Shown here: piece by piece, positions 6,768 through 13,239 of the stretch
How positions within the stretch are numbered: the stretch's first letter is position 1
How the letters are laid out: the number at the start of each line of letters is the position of its first letter
DNA from: Bacillota bacterium
GTDB lineage: Bacteria; Bacillota; Clostridia; Oscillospirales; Acutalibacteraceae
Assembly (NCBI GenBank): GCA_023397245.1
Contig: JAEWUH010000216.1
Coordinates: 1 to 13,431, forward strand
Direction: 5' to 3'
DNA length: 13,431 nucleotides
Made by a program: the position numbers and the translations under genes
Notes under the pieces: generated by a model
Seen by the model: the letters and a program-made list of their open reading frames with translations, nothing else
What the model was told of the DNA's origin: nothing
The model's database searches: none

Positions 6768-7616
6768 TTGTTTAATATTGTAAAAAAGCGGAAACTAAAT
6801 GATTCCATGACTTTAATGGAAGTAGAAGCGCCGTTCATTGCGAAAAAAGCAAAGGCAGGCGAATTTATCATCCTGCGCGTGAATGAATTCGGAGAAAGGA
6901 TTCCGCTGACGATAGCGGATTACGATCCGATAAAAGGAACCGTTACAATCATTTACCAAAAAGTAGGCAAAACAACCATGCTGCTTGACGAACTGAACGC
7001 CGGCGACGCGATATTGGACTTTATCGGGCCTTTGGGGAAGCCTTCCGAGATCGAAGGCTACCGCAAGGTCGCGGTGATCGGCGGCGGAGCCGGCTGCGCC
7101 ATCGCGTTTCCGCAGGCAAAGGCGCTCCATAAAATGGGGACAAAGGTGGATGTGATCGCCGGCTTCCGCAGCAAGGACCTCATTATTCTTGAGGACGAGA
7201 TGAAAGCGGTAAGCAATCAGCTGATTATCACCACAGACGACGGTTCAAACGGGAACAAGGGCTTTGTTACCGATGCCCTGCGTAAAAATATTGAGGATGG
7301 GGCCGATTACGATCTGGTGATTGCAATCGGGCCGCTGGTGATGATGCGCGCCATCTGCAATCTGACAAAAGAATTCAATATTAAAACAATGGTCAGCATG
7401 AATCCGATCATGATCGACGGAACAGGGATGTGCGGCGGCTGCCGGCTCACCGTGGACGGCAAAACCAAATTTGCCTGCGTCGACGGCCCGGATTTTGACG
7501 GTCACCTGGTCGATTTTGACGAGGCGATCAAACGTTCAAGAACGTATTTTGACATAGAAAGGGAAGCGGCGAGGGAATACGGCTGCCGCTTGATGGAGGG
7601 TACAAAAAATGCCTGA
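6768..7616 (+). CDS. nfnA: NfnA, small subunit of NADH-dependent ferredoxin:NADP+ oxidoreductase (FAD, [2Fe-2S])
   Basis: With NfnB this subunit forms the electron-bifurcating transhydrogenase that couples NADH and reduced ferredoxin oxidation to NADP+ reduction. The order is a flavin-binding barrel (RIPLTIADYD, about residues 44-53), a nucleotide-binding domain (VAVIGGGAGCAIA near 103) and a C-terminal [2Fe-2S] site. Candidate cluster ligands D217, C222, C225 and C237 follow D-x4-C-x2-C-x11-C, matching the unusual Asp plus three-Cys set I recall from Nfn structures. I choose the TTG at 6768 (MFNIVKKRKLN) because AAAGGAAG at 6753-6760 lies seven bases before it and family members begin here, giving 282 residues. 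An upstream TTG at 6744 would add eight residues and place that ribosome binding site inside the gene. Such genes are often labelled sulfide dehydrogenase or dihydroorotate dehydrogenase electron-transfer subunit. Confidence 0.93.
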   Translation: MFNIVKKRKLNDSMTLMEVEAPFIAKKAKAGEFIILRVNEFGERIPLTIADYDPIKGTVTIIYQKVGKTTMLLDELNAGDAILDFIGPLGKPSEIEGYRKVAVIGGGAGCAIAFPQAKALHKMGTKVDVIAGFRSKDLIILEDEMKAVSNQLIITTDDGSNGNKGFVTDALRKNIEDGADYDLVIAIGPLVMMRAICNLTKEFNIKTMVSMNPIMIDGTGMCGGCRLTVDGKTKFACVDGPDFDGHLVDFDEAIKRSRTYFDIEREAAREYGCRLMEGTKNA

Positions 7617-9003
7617 TATGACGCCCAAAAAAACGGCGATGCCGGAACAGAAGCCGGACATCCGCAATAAGAATTTTGAAGAGGTAGCGCTCGGATATAC
7701 TGACGAAATGGCGGCAAAGGAAGCGCAGCGCTGCCTGAACTGCAAAAATAAGCCGTGCGTCCAAGGGTGTCCCGTCGGGGTGCGTATTCCGGAATTTATC
7801 GGATGTGTTTCCGAAGGCGACATGGAGGGTGCTTATCAGAAAATCAAAATGACAAATTCCCTGCCCGCCGTGTGCGGGCGCGTCTGCCCGCAGGAATCGC
7901 AGTGCGAAAGCAAGTGCGTACGCGGGATTAAGGGGGAACCGGTAGGCATCGGCCGACTGGAGCGTTATGTCGCCGACTGGCACAGGAAAAACGGCGAAGC
8001 GGGAGAAACGAACATAGAAAAGAACGGCCATAAGGTTGCGGTGATCGGCGCAGGCCCGGCAGGGCTGACCTGTGCGGGCGATCTGGCAAACATGGGTTAC
8101 TCCGTAACCGTTTTCGAGGCGCTCCATACGGCCGGGGGCGTACTGATGTACGGTATCCCGCAGTTCCGTCTGCCCAAGGAAATTGTGCAGCAGGAGATTT
8201 CCGATCTGGAAGCCAAGGGCGTTGAAATAAAGACCGATATGGTAATGGGCAAGGTCTTATCGGTGGACGAACTCTTTGATATGGGCTACGAAGCGGTCTT
8301 TGTCGGTACCGGTGCGGGACTTCCAAACTTTATGGAAATTCCCGGTGAAGGGCTGGTAGGTACCTATTCCGCCAATGAATTCCTTACCCGGGTGAATCTG
8401 ATGAAAGCATACCGCGGCGAATATGATACCCCGATTATTCGTCCCAAAAATGTCGCGGTGGTCGGCGGCGGCAACGTGGCAATGGACGCCGCGCGGACAG
8501 CCAAACGGCTCGGCGCGGAAAACGTGTATATTGTCTACCGCCGCGCGGAAGAGCAGATGCCGGCGCGCAGGGAAGAAATCCATCACGCGAAAGAGGAAGG
8601 CATCATTTTCAGTCTGCTCCATAATCCGGTTGCCATCCACGGCGATGAAAACGGCAGGGTAAAATCAATCGAGTGCGTCGAAATGGTACTCGGTGAACCG
8701 GATGCTTCCGGCCGGCGCAAGCCGGAGGAGAAGGAAGGCTCCAATTTTGAAATCCCGGTCGACTGCGTTGTGATGGCAATCGGCAATTCGCCCAATCCGC
8801 TGATCCGCACCTCCACGGAGGGGCTGGAGGCCAACAGCCGCGGCTGCATTGTTGTGGAAAGCGACACCATGGCCACGACCCGTGAAGGCGTTTACGCCGC
8901 GGGCGACGCCGTCAGCGGCGCGGCAACGGTTATCCAGGCGATGGGCGGCGGCAAGCAGGCCGCTCAATCCATTGACCAATACATCAAAGCAAAAACGCGT
9001 TAA
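7609..9003 (+). CDS. nfnB: NfnB, large subunit of NADH-dependent ferredoxin:NADP+ oxidoreductase (glutamate synthase small-subunit-like)
   Basis: The protein has 464 residues. The N-terminal domain carries cysteines for two [4Fe-4S] clusters: C42, C45, C50 and C54 (CLNCKNKPCVQGC), and C89, C93, C99 and C103 (CGRVCPQESQCESKC). An FAD-binding fold follows (VAVIGAGPAGLTCAG from about 143), then an NADPH-binding fold (VAVVGGGNVAMDAAR from about 282), then the C-terminal FAD motif (GVYAAGDAV, about 427-435). NfnB carries the bifurcating FAD and the ferredoxin and NADPH sites. The same fold is often annotated as GltA, NADPH-dependent glutamate synthase, but the partnership with nfnA and the absence of a large glutamate synthase gene favour Nfn. 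The ATG overlaps the nfnA stop by eight bases and has GGAGGG at 7595-7600. The pair would supply NADPH in fermentative metabolism. Confidence 0.95.
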   Translation: MPDMTPKKTAMPEQKPDIRNKNFEEVALGYTDEMAAKEAQRCLNCKNKPCVQGCPVGVRIPEFIGCVSEGDMEGAYQKIKMTNSLPAVCGRVCPQESQCESKCVRGIKGEPVGIGRLERYVADWHRKNGEAGETNIEKNGHKVAVIGAGPAGLTCAGDLANMGYSVTVFEALHTAGGVLMYGIPQFRLPKEIVQQEISDLEAKGVEIKTDMVMGKVLSVDELFDMGYEAVFVGTGAGLPNFMEIPGEGLVGTYSANEFLTRVNLMKAYRGEYDTPIIRPKNVAVVGGGNVAMDAARTAKRLGAENVYIVYRRAEEQMPARREEIHHAKEEGIIFSLLHNPVAIHGDENGRVKSIECVEMVLGEPDASGRRKPEEKEGSNFEIPVDCVVMAIGNSPNPLIRTSTEGLEANSRGCIVVESDTMATTREGVYAAGDAVSGAATVIQAMGGGKQAAQSIDQYIKAKTR

Positions 9004-9026
9004 GATTATTTCGTTGGGCTACAATC

Positions 9027-9072
9027 AAAAAAGCTGAGATATCGCACTCAGTGCAATATCTCAGCTTTTTTT
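9027..9072 (+). terminator. Strong terminator after nfnB
   Basis: A perfect 16-bp outer stem (AAAAAAGCTGAGATAT at 9027-9042 with its complement at 9056-9071) is topped, after one C/A mismatch, by GCAC/GTGC closing a TCA loop. The T-run continues to 9072. The symmetric A- and T-tracts mean it could act in both directions. Confidence 0.95.
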
Positions 9073-9240
9073 CATTTAATCGTCCTTATCGGCTTACCAA
9101 AAGATGTTGTAAACAGAAGAATACAGTCTCTGCACCTTAATAAAACCGGACATGAAGAATGGAATCCGGAGATTTTGGCATCTTCCACAGCTTGCCAACA
9201 TATTTATTATCTGATTAATAAATCTGCTGGAGGAGTAATC

Positions 9241-9768
9241 ATGAGAGAATATTATAATGATGATAAAGACGATTATTACGACCGTGAAGATTGGAAAGAG
9301 ACAGAAAAGGAGATTAAAGAGAAAAATGAAAAAAAGGTAAGAACGCGGCTTTTAACCGTTATACAGATTACCGTCTGTTCGATTCTGCTGATGACCGCGC
9401 TATTTTTAAAGTTCTCGGGCTCAAATGCCTACGCCGTAATCAAAGGCTGGTATCTGACGAACATCAGTCAGACGATCATTCCCGATGAAAGAATCGAGAA
9501 TGTAAAAAATAGAGTGATCGAGCTATTCCCGGCGCCAAGCTCGCAGCCGGCAGCTTCAAGAGCAGATTCCGCTTCCCCGCAGAGCACGGCTCCGCAAAGC
9601 GGTGCTGTTCAAAGCGCGCTGAATTCTCAGAGCGGGGCAAATTCCCAGAACGCGGTAAATTCTCAAAATGCGACAAGCTCGCAAGCTGCGAAAAGCCCCC
9701 AGAATGCGGCAGAGTCCCAGCAGACGGTAGGTGCCGCGGCAGCGGATAATACGCAGCTGCTCAGCTGA
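9241..9768 (+). CDS. Single-pass membrane protein with hexapeptide-repeat tail, SpoIVFA-like by position
   Basis: No named family is certain. The 175 residues begin with a very acidic, Tyr-rich cytoplasmic part (DDKDDYYDRED), then a charged helix (about 18-36) and one membrane segment (about 37-56). A short region follows (AYAVIKGWYLTNISQTIIPDE, continuing to about residue 95). A low-complexity tail rich in Ser, Gln, Ala and Asn runs to the end, including six 6-residue repeats. The stop overlaps the ATG of an M50 protease by one base. In many Clostridia the gene here is an M23-domain SpoIVFA-like protein paired with a SpoIVFB-like protease; this protein has the charged N-terminus and membrane segment but no M23 domain. 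A regulator or tether of the protease is therefore a reasonable inference. GGAGGAG at 9229-9235 fixes the ATG; an in-frame upstream ATG at 9175 has no such site. Confidence 0.8.
   Translation: MREYYNDDKDDYYDREDWKETEKEIKEKNEKKVRTRLLTVIQITVCSILLMTALFLKFSGSNAYAVIKGWYLTNISQTIIPDERIENVKNRVIELFPAPSSQPAASRADSASPQSTAPQSGAVQSALNSQSGANSQNAVNSQNATSSQAAKSPQNAAESQQTVGAAAADNTQLLS
9622..9729 (+). repeat. Six tandem 18-base repeats inside the membrane protein tail
   Basis: Six units of 18 bases encode NSQSGA, NSQNAV, NSQNAT, SSQAAK, SPQNAA and ESQQTV. The first three are the most alike at DNA level. Such a repeat suggests a disordered linker of changeable length. Confidence 0.85.
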
Positions 9769-10367
9769 TGACTTTTACGATAAACGGCTGCCGGATCACC
9801 GTCAGCTTTTATTTTGCGGCGCTGCTGGCGGCGGTTCTGCTTTGTGATCGGGGAGGAATGGCGTTTGCGGGCATACTTGCGGCGGCGCTGCATGAAACAG
9901 GCCATCTGGCCGTCATGCGGATTTTTCGGGTAAAGCCTTCGCTGATCCGTTTCACCCTGTTCGGGATTGACCTTGTAAAATCCGACTGCGCCGGGCACAG
10001 CTATTGGCATGACGCGCTGATTTCCCTTGCCGGCCCCGGCATAAATATTGCCGCGGCAATCCTGCTGCGCCTGTTTTGGATTAAAACCGGAAATCCGTTT
10101 CTTGCGGCGAATATCGCGTTTGCCCTGTTTAACCTGCTGCCGATTGAGCCGCTGGACGGCGGGCAGGCTTTGTATTGCATCCTCTGCACAAGATTCCGTG
10201 CGGAGCAGGCCGCAAAGGCGGTTTCCATCCTTTCCTTTCTTACGTTAATTCCGCTTGCCGCAGCCGGTTTTCTGGTTCTGTTCCGTTCTCCGTGGAATTT
10301 TACCCTGCTTCTTACCTGCGGTTATCTTATGGTGCTCCTTGTCTTAAAAAGCGGAAGATATTATTGA
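9768..10367 (+). CDS. M50-family intramembrane metalloprotease (site-2 protease, SpoIVFB-like)
   Basis: The protein has 199 residues and several hydrophobic segments. The zinc motif HETGH is at 42-46 in a membrane helix (AAALHETGHLAVM). The third ligand is probably D130 in NLLPIEPLDGGQ, the counterpart of the NPDG motif. SpoIVFB in B. subtilis cleaves pro-sigma-K in the outer forespore membrane. This protein is shorter than the 288-residue Bacillus enzyme and I see no sign of a C-terminal CBS domain. The ATG overlaps the preceding stop (TGATG) and no ribosome binding site is visible, so translation probably depends on termination-reinitiation from the upstream gene. That coupling supports a functional pair. 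The substrate cannot be read from the sequence; pro-sigma-K is the obvious candidate. Confidence 0.9.
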   Translation: MTFTINGCRITVSFYFAALLAAVLLCDRGGMAFAGILAAALHETGHLAVMRIFRVKPSLIRFTLFGIDLVKSDCAGHSYWHDALISLAGPGINIAAAILLRLFWIKTGNPFLAANIAFALFNLLPIEPLDGGQALYCILCTRFRAEQAAKAVSILSFLTLIPLAAAGFLVLFRSPWNFTLLLTCGYLMVLLVLKSGRYY

Positions 10368-10370
10368 TCA

Positions 10371-10516
10371 GACGCGAGAAATCGCGCAATACCGCGTTGG
10401 CTACGTTTGTAAATTTCGGTCACATACATGAGTATGCTCCTTCATTTGCCGCGCTTGCCGCCTTGTCTTGCACGGTCTCTTGCAGTCTGGCATTTTGTTT
10501 ACAGCCTGATTATTGA
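10371..10516. other. Structured non-coding block, possible dispersed repeat
   Basis: This spacer block starts with a 5-bp hairpin with a GAAA tetraloop (CGCGA at 10373-10377, TCGCG at 10382-10386). It contains CATAC-ATGA-GTATG (10423-10436) and two TCTTGCA copies 13 bases apart. No convincing gene is seen. On the minus strand an AAGGAG precedes an ATG by seven bases, opening a 22-codon frame at 10429-10361 that I do not accept as a gene. The block resembles, from memory, short intergenic elements repeated in related genomes, but this cannot be shown from one copy. Confidence 0.35.
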
Positions 10517-10545
10517 TTGCATTCCATCCGCGCGGGCAGTATAAT
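10517..10545 (+). promoter_or_regulatory. Sigma-A promoter for the radical SAM pair
   Basis: A perfect -10 box TATAAT (10540-10545) lies 17 bases after a partial -35 box TTGCAT (10517-10522). It is 32 bases before the start codon at 10578, so the leader would be about 25 bases. Confidence 0.65.
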
Positions 10546-10577
10546 AAATAAATACACGAAACGCGCGGAGGATTGGA

Positions 10578-12422
10578 ATGATAAGTCAGAAAATCGAAAA
10601 ACTGCTTGCCAATGTGCAGAAGCCCGGCAGATATGTCGGAGGCGAGCTGAACAGTATAGTTAAGGACCGTGACGGGATCGACGTCCGGTTTGCTTTCTGC
10701 TTCCCGGATATTTACGAGGTGGGGATGTCACACCTCGGAATGAAAATATTATACAGCCAGCTGAACACGGTACCATATGTCTGGTGTGAACGCGTTTTTG
10801 CTCCCTGGGCGGATATGGAGGAGCAGATGCGCAAAAACCATATCCCGCTTTATGCGCTGGAAAGCGGAGACAGCCTTGCCGAATTTGATATCATCGGCTT
10901 TACGCTCCAGTATGAGCTCAGTTTTACCAATATTCTGAATATGCTTGATTTGGCCGGGGTTCCGCTTCTGTCCCGCGCGCGGAAGGGCCTTTCCCAACTG
11001 GTGGTTGCAGGCGGGCCGTGCGCCTGCAACGCGGAGCCGCTGGCTGATTTTGTCGACCTCTTTTTTATCGGAGAAGGGGAGGAGGTCGACTGCGAAGTAA
11101 TTGAACTTTACAGGGAATTCAAAAAGAAAAACGGCACAAAAGAGGATTTTCTGATTGCCGCCTCGAAAATCGAGGGGGTTTATGTGCCGTCCCTTTACGA
11201 CGTTTCTTATAACGAGAACGGAACGGTCAAAGCGGTTACCCCAAAATGCGGGGCACCTGCGACGGTGAAGAAGCGCGTGATGATGGACATTGACCATTCC
11301 TATTTTCCGGATAAATTTGTCGTGCCGTATATTGAGATCGTGCACGACCGCACTGTGGCAGAGGTGCTGCGCGGCTGCATCCGCGGATGCCGGTTCTGCC
11401 AGGCGGGCTTTCTCTACCGTCCTTTCCGCGAAAAGTCGGTTGAAGTGATTGACAAACAGTGCCGCGATCTGTGCGAAAGCACGGGCTATGATGAAATTTC
11501 GCTGTCCTCACTCAGTACGAGCGACCACTCAAAAATCAACGAGCTGCTCGATCGGCTGCTGGTCTGGACGGAAGCGGAAAATACCGGCGTATCGCTGCCG
11601 TCCCTCCGTGTGGATGCTTTTTCCACTGAGATGATGAACAAAATCAAGTCGGTGCGCAGAAGCGGGCTTACCTTTGCGCCGGAGGCCGGAACGCAGCGCT
11701 TAAGGGACGTCATCAACAAAAACGTTACGGAGGAGGAGCTGCTCAAAACCGTCAACAGCGCGTTTGGCGGGGGATGGACAACCATCAAGCTTTATTTCAT
11801 GATCGGGCTTCCCACTGAAACGATGGAGGACATCGAGGGAATCGCGAACCTCGGCCAGGAGGTCGTGGACGCGTTTTACAGCAATCCGAACAAGCCTAAG
11901 GGCCGGTCGGTCAAGGTTACGGTCAGCGCCTCCTCTTTTGTCCCAAAGCCGTTTACGCCGTTCCAGTGGGAACCGCAGGATACCATTGAGATGCTTCACA
12001 AAAAGCAGCGCCATCTTCTTGCTTCGGTGAAAACCCATAAAATCGAACCGAGCTGGCACGACGCCGACACCACGTTCCTGGAGGCGGTCTTCGCCCGCGG
12101 CGACAGGCGCCTTTGCAGCGTACTGCTGGAGGCACACCGGGCCGGGTGTAAAATGGACGGCTGGAAGGACTTTTTCTCCCTGCCGAAATGGCTGGAGGTT
12201 TTTGAAAAGTGCGGCATCGACCCCGCGTTTTACGCAAACCGCAGAAGAAGCTTCGACGAGGTGCTGCCGTGGGATCACATTGATTACGGAATTAAAAAAT
12301 CTTTTCTGATTGAAGAATGCAAAAAAGCGTATGCCGACACGACCACGCCAAACTGCCGCGAGCATTGTTCCTCCTGCGGCGCCGCCTGCTTTAAAGGAGG
12401 AATCTGCTGTGAAAGACGTTAG
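10578..12422 (+). CDS. TIGR03960 family B12-binding-like radical SAM protein
   Basis: The protein has 614 residues. An N-terminal B12-binding-like region (about 15-200; FPDIYEVGMSHLGMKILY, FTLQYELSFTN) precedes a radical SAM core whose cluster ligands are C267, C271 and C274 (CIRGCRFC). Further core motifs include FAPEAGTQRLRDVINKN and KLYFMIGLPTET. The tail is Cys-rich, with C593, C597 and C600 again spaced C-x3-C-x2-C, then C604, C610 and C611. GGAGGA at 10567-10572 supports the ATG. The reaction of this family is not known to me. It nearly always occurs beside, or fused to, a DUF2344 protein, as here, and in Clostridia commonly near ribonuclease G and ribosomal protein genes, which hints at RNA or ribosome modification. 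That hint is inference. Confidence 0.93.
   Translation: MISQKIEKLLANVQKPGRYVGGELNSIVKDRDGIDVRFAFCFPDIYEVGMSHLGMKILYSQLNTVPYVWCERVFAPWADMEEQMRKNHIPLYALESGDSLAEFDIIGFTLQYELSFTNILNMLDLAGVPLLSRARKGLSQLVVAGGPCACNAEPLADFVDLFFIGEGEEVDCEVIELYREFKKKNGTKEDFLIAASKIEGVYVPSLYDVSYNENGTVKAVTPKCGAPATVKKRVMMDIDHSYFPDKFVVPYIEIVHDRTVAEVLRGCIRGCRFCQAGFLYRPFREKSVEVIDKQCRDLCESTGYDEISLSSLSTSDHSKINELLDRLLVWTEAENTGVSLPSLRVDAFSTEMMNKIKSVRRSGLTFAPEAGTQRLRDVINKNVTEEELLKTVNSAFGGGWTTIKLYFMIGLPTETMEDIEGIANLGQEVVDAFYSNPNKPKGRSVKVTVSASSFVPKPFTPFQWEPQDTIEMLHKKQRHLLASVKTHKIEPSWHDADTTFLEAVFARGDRRLCSVLLEAHRAGCKMDGWKDFFSLPKWLEVFEKCGIDPAFYANRRRSFDEVLPWDHIDYGIKKSFLIEECKKAYADTTTPNCREHCSSCGAACFKGGICCERR
12393..12411 (+). promoter_or_regulatory. 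Ribosome binding site and GTG start of the DUF2344 gene
   Basis: AAAGGAGG at 12393-12400 lies eight bases before GTG at 12409, both inside the end of the radical SAM gene. This decides the start against an in-frame ATG at 12310, whose extra residues overlap the upstream gene by over 100 bases and lack family character. Confidence 0.85.
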
Positions 12423-13068
12423 AATCTGGTTTAAAAAGATCGGCTCGGCGCGCTATATTTCCCACCTTGACCTGAACCGCTGCATGTCCCGCGCAATTCG
12501 GCGGGCAAAAATTCCGCTGTGGTACACGCAGGGCTTTAATCCGCACGCGTTCCTGACCTTTGCGCTTCCCCTTTCGCTCGGAACCGGAGGAGAACGCGAA
12601 AGCATGGATATCCGGCTGGATGACGATACCATCACCCGCGAAGAGCTGATCGAAAGGCTGAATCAGGTTTTGCCGCACGACATCCCGGTTTTCGACGTGA
12701 CCGAACCGATGATGAAGCCGGGGCAGATCGCTTACGCTGAATACACAATTTTTCTGGATACCGGGGATAAAGACCCGGAAAAAACGGCGGAAGAAATCAG
12801 AAGTCTGTTTCAGAGCGCGGAGGTTGTTGTACCCAAGCATACAAAGGCCGGCATGATCGATCTTGATATCCGCCCGTACCTGAACCGGATGGAAATAACG
12901 GCAAAAGATACCGGGGTGGAGCTGCAGGCCATGCTGCCCGCCGGCAGCAACTTTAACATCAATCCCTCGCTGCTGAACGACGCCGTCAAGAAGTACTTAA
13001 ATCTGGACTTTTACGCGGATATTATCAGGAAGAACCTGTTCGACGAAAATTTTAAAATATTTGAATAA
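12409..13068 (+). CDS. TIGR03936/DUF2344 radical SAM-associated protein
   Basis: The protein has 219 residues and starts MKDVRIWFKKIGSARYISHLDL. The stretch continues with RAIRRAKIPLWYTQGFNPHA and ALPLSLGTGGE, the hallmark of DUF2344. It overlaps the upstream TIGR03960 gene by 14 bases, so translation is coupled. In other bacteria the two are fused into one protein, which suggests that they act as one complex. The biochemical function is unknown to me. No terminator separates the gene from the rplS promoter, so some read-through into rplS is possible. Confidence 0.92.
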   Translation: MKDVRIWFKKIGSARYISHLDLNRCMSRAIRRAKIPLWYTQGFNPHAFLTFALPLSLGTGGERESMDIRLDDDTITREELIERLNQVLPHDIPVFDVTEPMMKPGQIAYAEYTIFLDTGDKDPEKTAEEIRSLFQSAEVVVPKHTKAGMIDLDIRPYLNRMEITAKDTGVELQAMLPAGSNFNINPSLLNDAVKKYLNLDFYADIIRKNLFDENFKIFE

Positions 13069-13082
13069 TCTTAAAAAAAACA

Positions 13083-13111
13083 TTGCACCTTTTGGCGCAT
13101 TGTGGTATGAT
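13083..13111 (+). promoter_or_regulatory. Sigma-A promoter of rplS
   Basis: A partial -35 box TTGCAC (13083-13088) and a -10 box TATGAT (13106-13111) are 17 bases apart. A TG one base before the -10 makes it an extended -10 promoter. Transcription should begin near 13117-13119. Confidence 0.8.
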
Positions 13112-13116
13112 ATATA

Positions 13117-13239
13117 GGCATTTGGAAACCGTCGGTTTATCCCGATGGGGTTCAATGCCCGGTTTAACCGAGACATTGAGGCGGACAGTCCTCTGCCGTA
13201 TCCGGCACGAATGTCTGAATTTTAGGAGGAAATTTATCC
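13117..13239 (+). ncRNA. Structured rplS (L19) mRNA leader, probable cis-regulator
   Basis: The untranslated leader of about 120 bases can fold into two domains. Domain 1 is closed by GGCATT (13117-13122) with AATGCC (13154-13159) and includes TCGG/CCGA (13132-13135, 13142-13145). Domain 2 is closed by AGACATT (13171-13177) with AATGTCT (13210-13216) and holds two hairpins: GAGG/CCTC (13178-13181, 13190-13193) and TGCCG/CGGCA (13194-13198, 13203-13207), giving a three-way junction. L19 leaders are known in Firmicutes as candidate autoregulatory elements. Whether this one matches the known family is not shown here. The ribosome binding site AGGAGG (13224-13229) lies just after domain 2. Confidence 0.6.

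Noticed and set aside
7528..8127. 199-codon minus-strand frame opposite nfnA/nfnB
   Set aside because: It is a shadow of well-supported iron-sulfur and FAD-binding coding sequence, and its product resembles no family.
9193..9220. TTGCCA with a TTAATA-like box as promoter of the repeat-tail membrane protein
   Set aside because: The -10 match is poor and it would lie immediately over the ribosome binding site, leaving almost no leader.
10361..10429. 22-codon minus-strand frame with AAGGAG seven bases before ATG
   Set aside because: It ends inside the protease gene, has no membrane or other peptide character, and the apparent signal lies in a structured block; kept only as part of the repeat observation.
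11700..12365. 221-codon minus-strand frame opposite the radical SAM gene
   Set aside because: It is a shadow frame in GC-rich coding sequence; the + strand protein has clear family motifs throughout.
12310..12408. ATG-initiated 33-residue N-terminal extension of the DUF2344 protein
   Set aside because: It overlaps the Cys-rich end of the upstream gene, is basic and Pro/Ala-rich without family likeness, and a strong ribosome binding site points to GTG at 12409.
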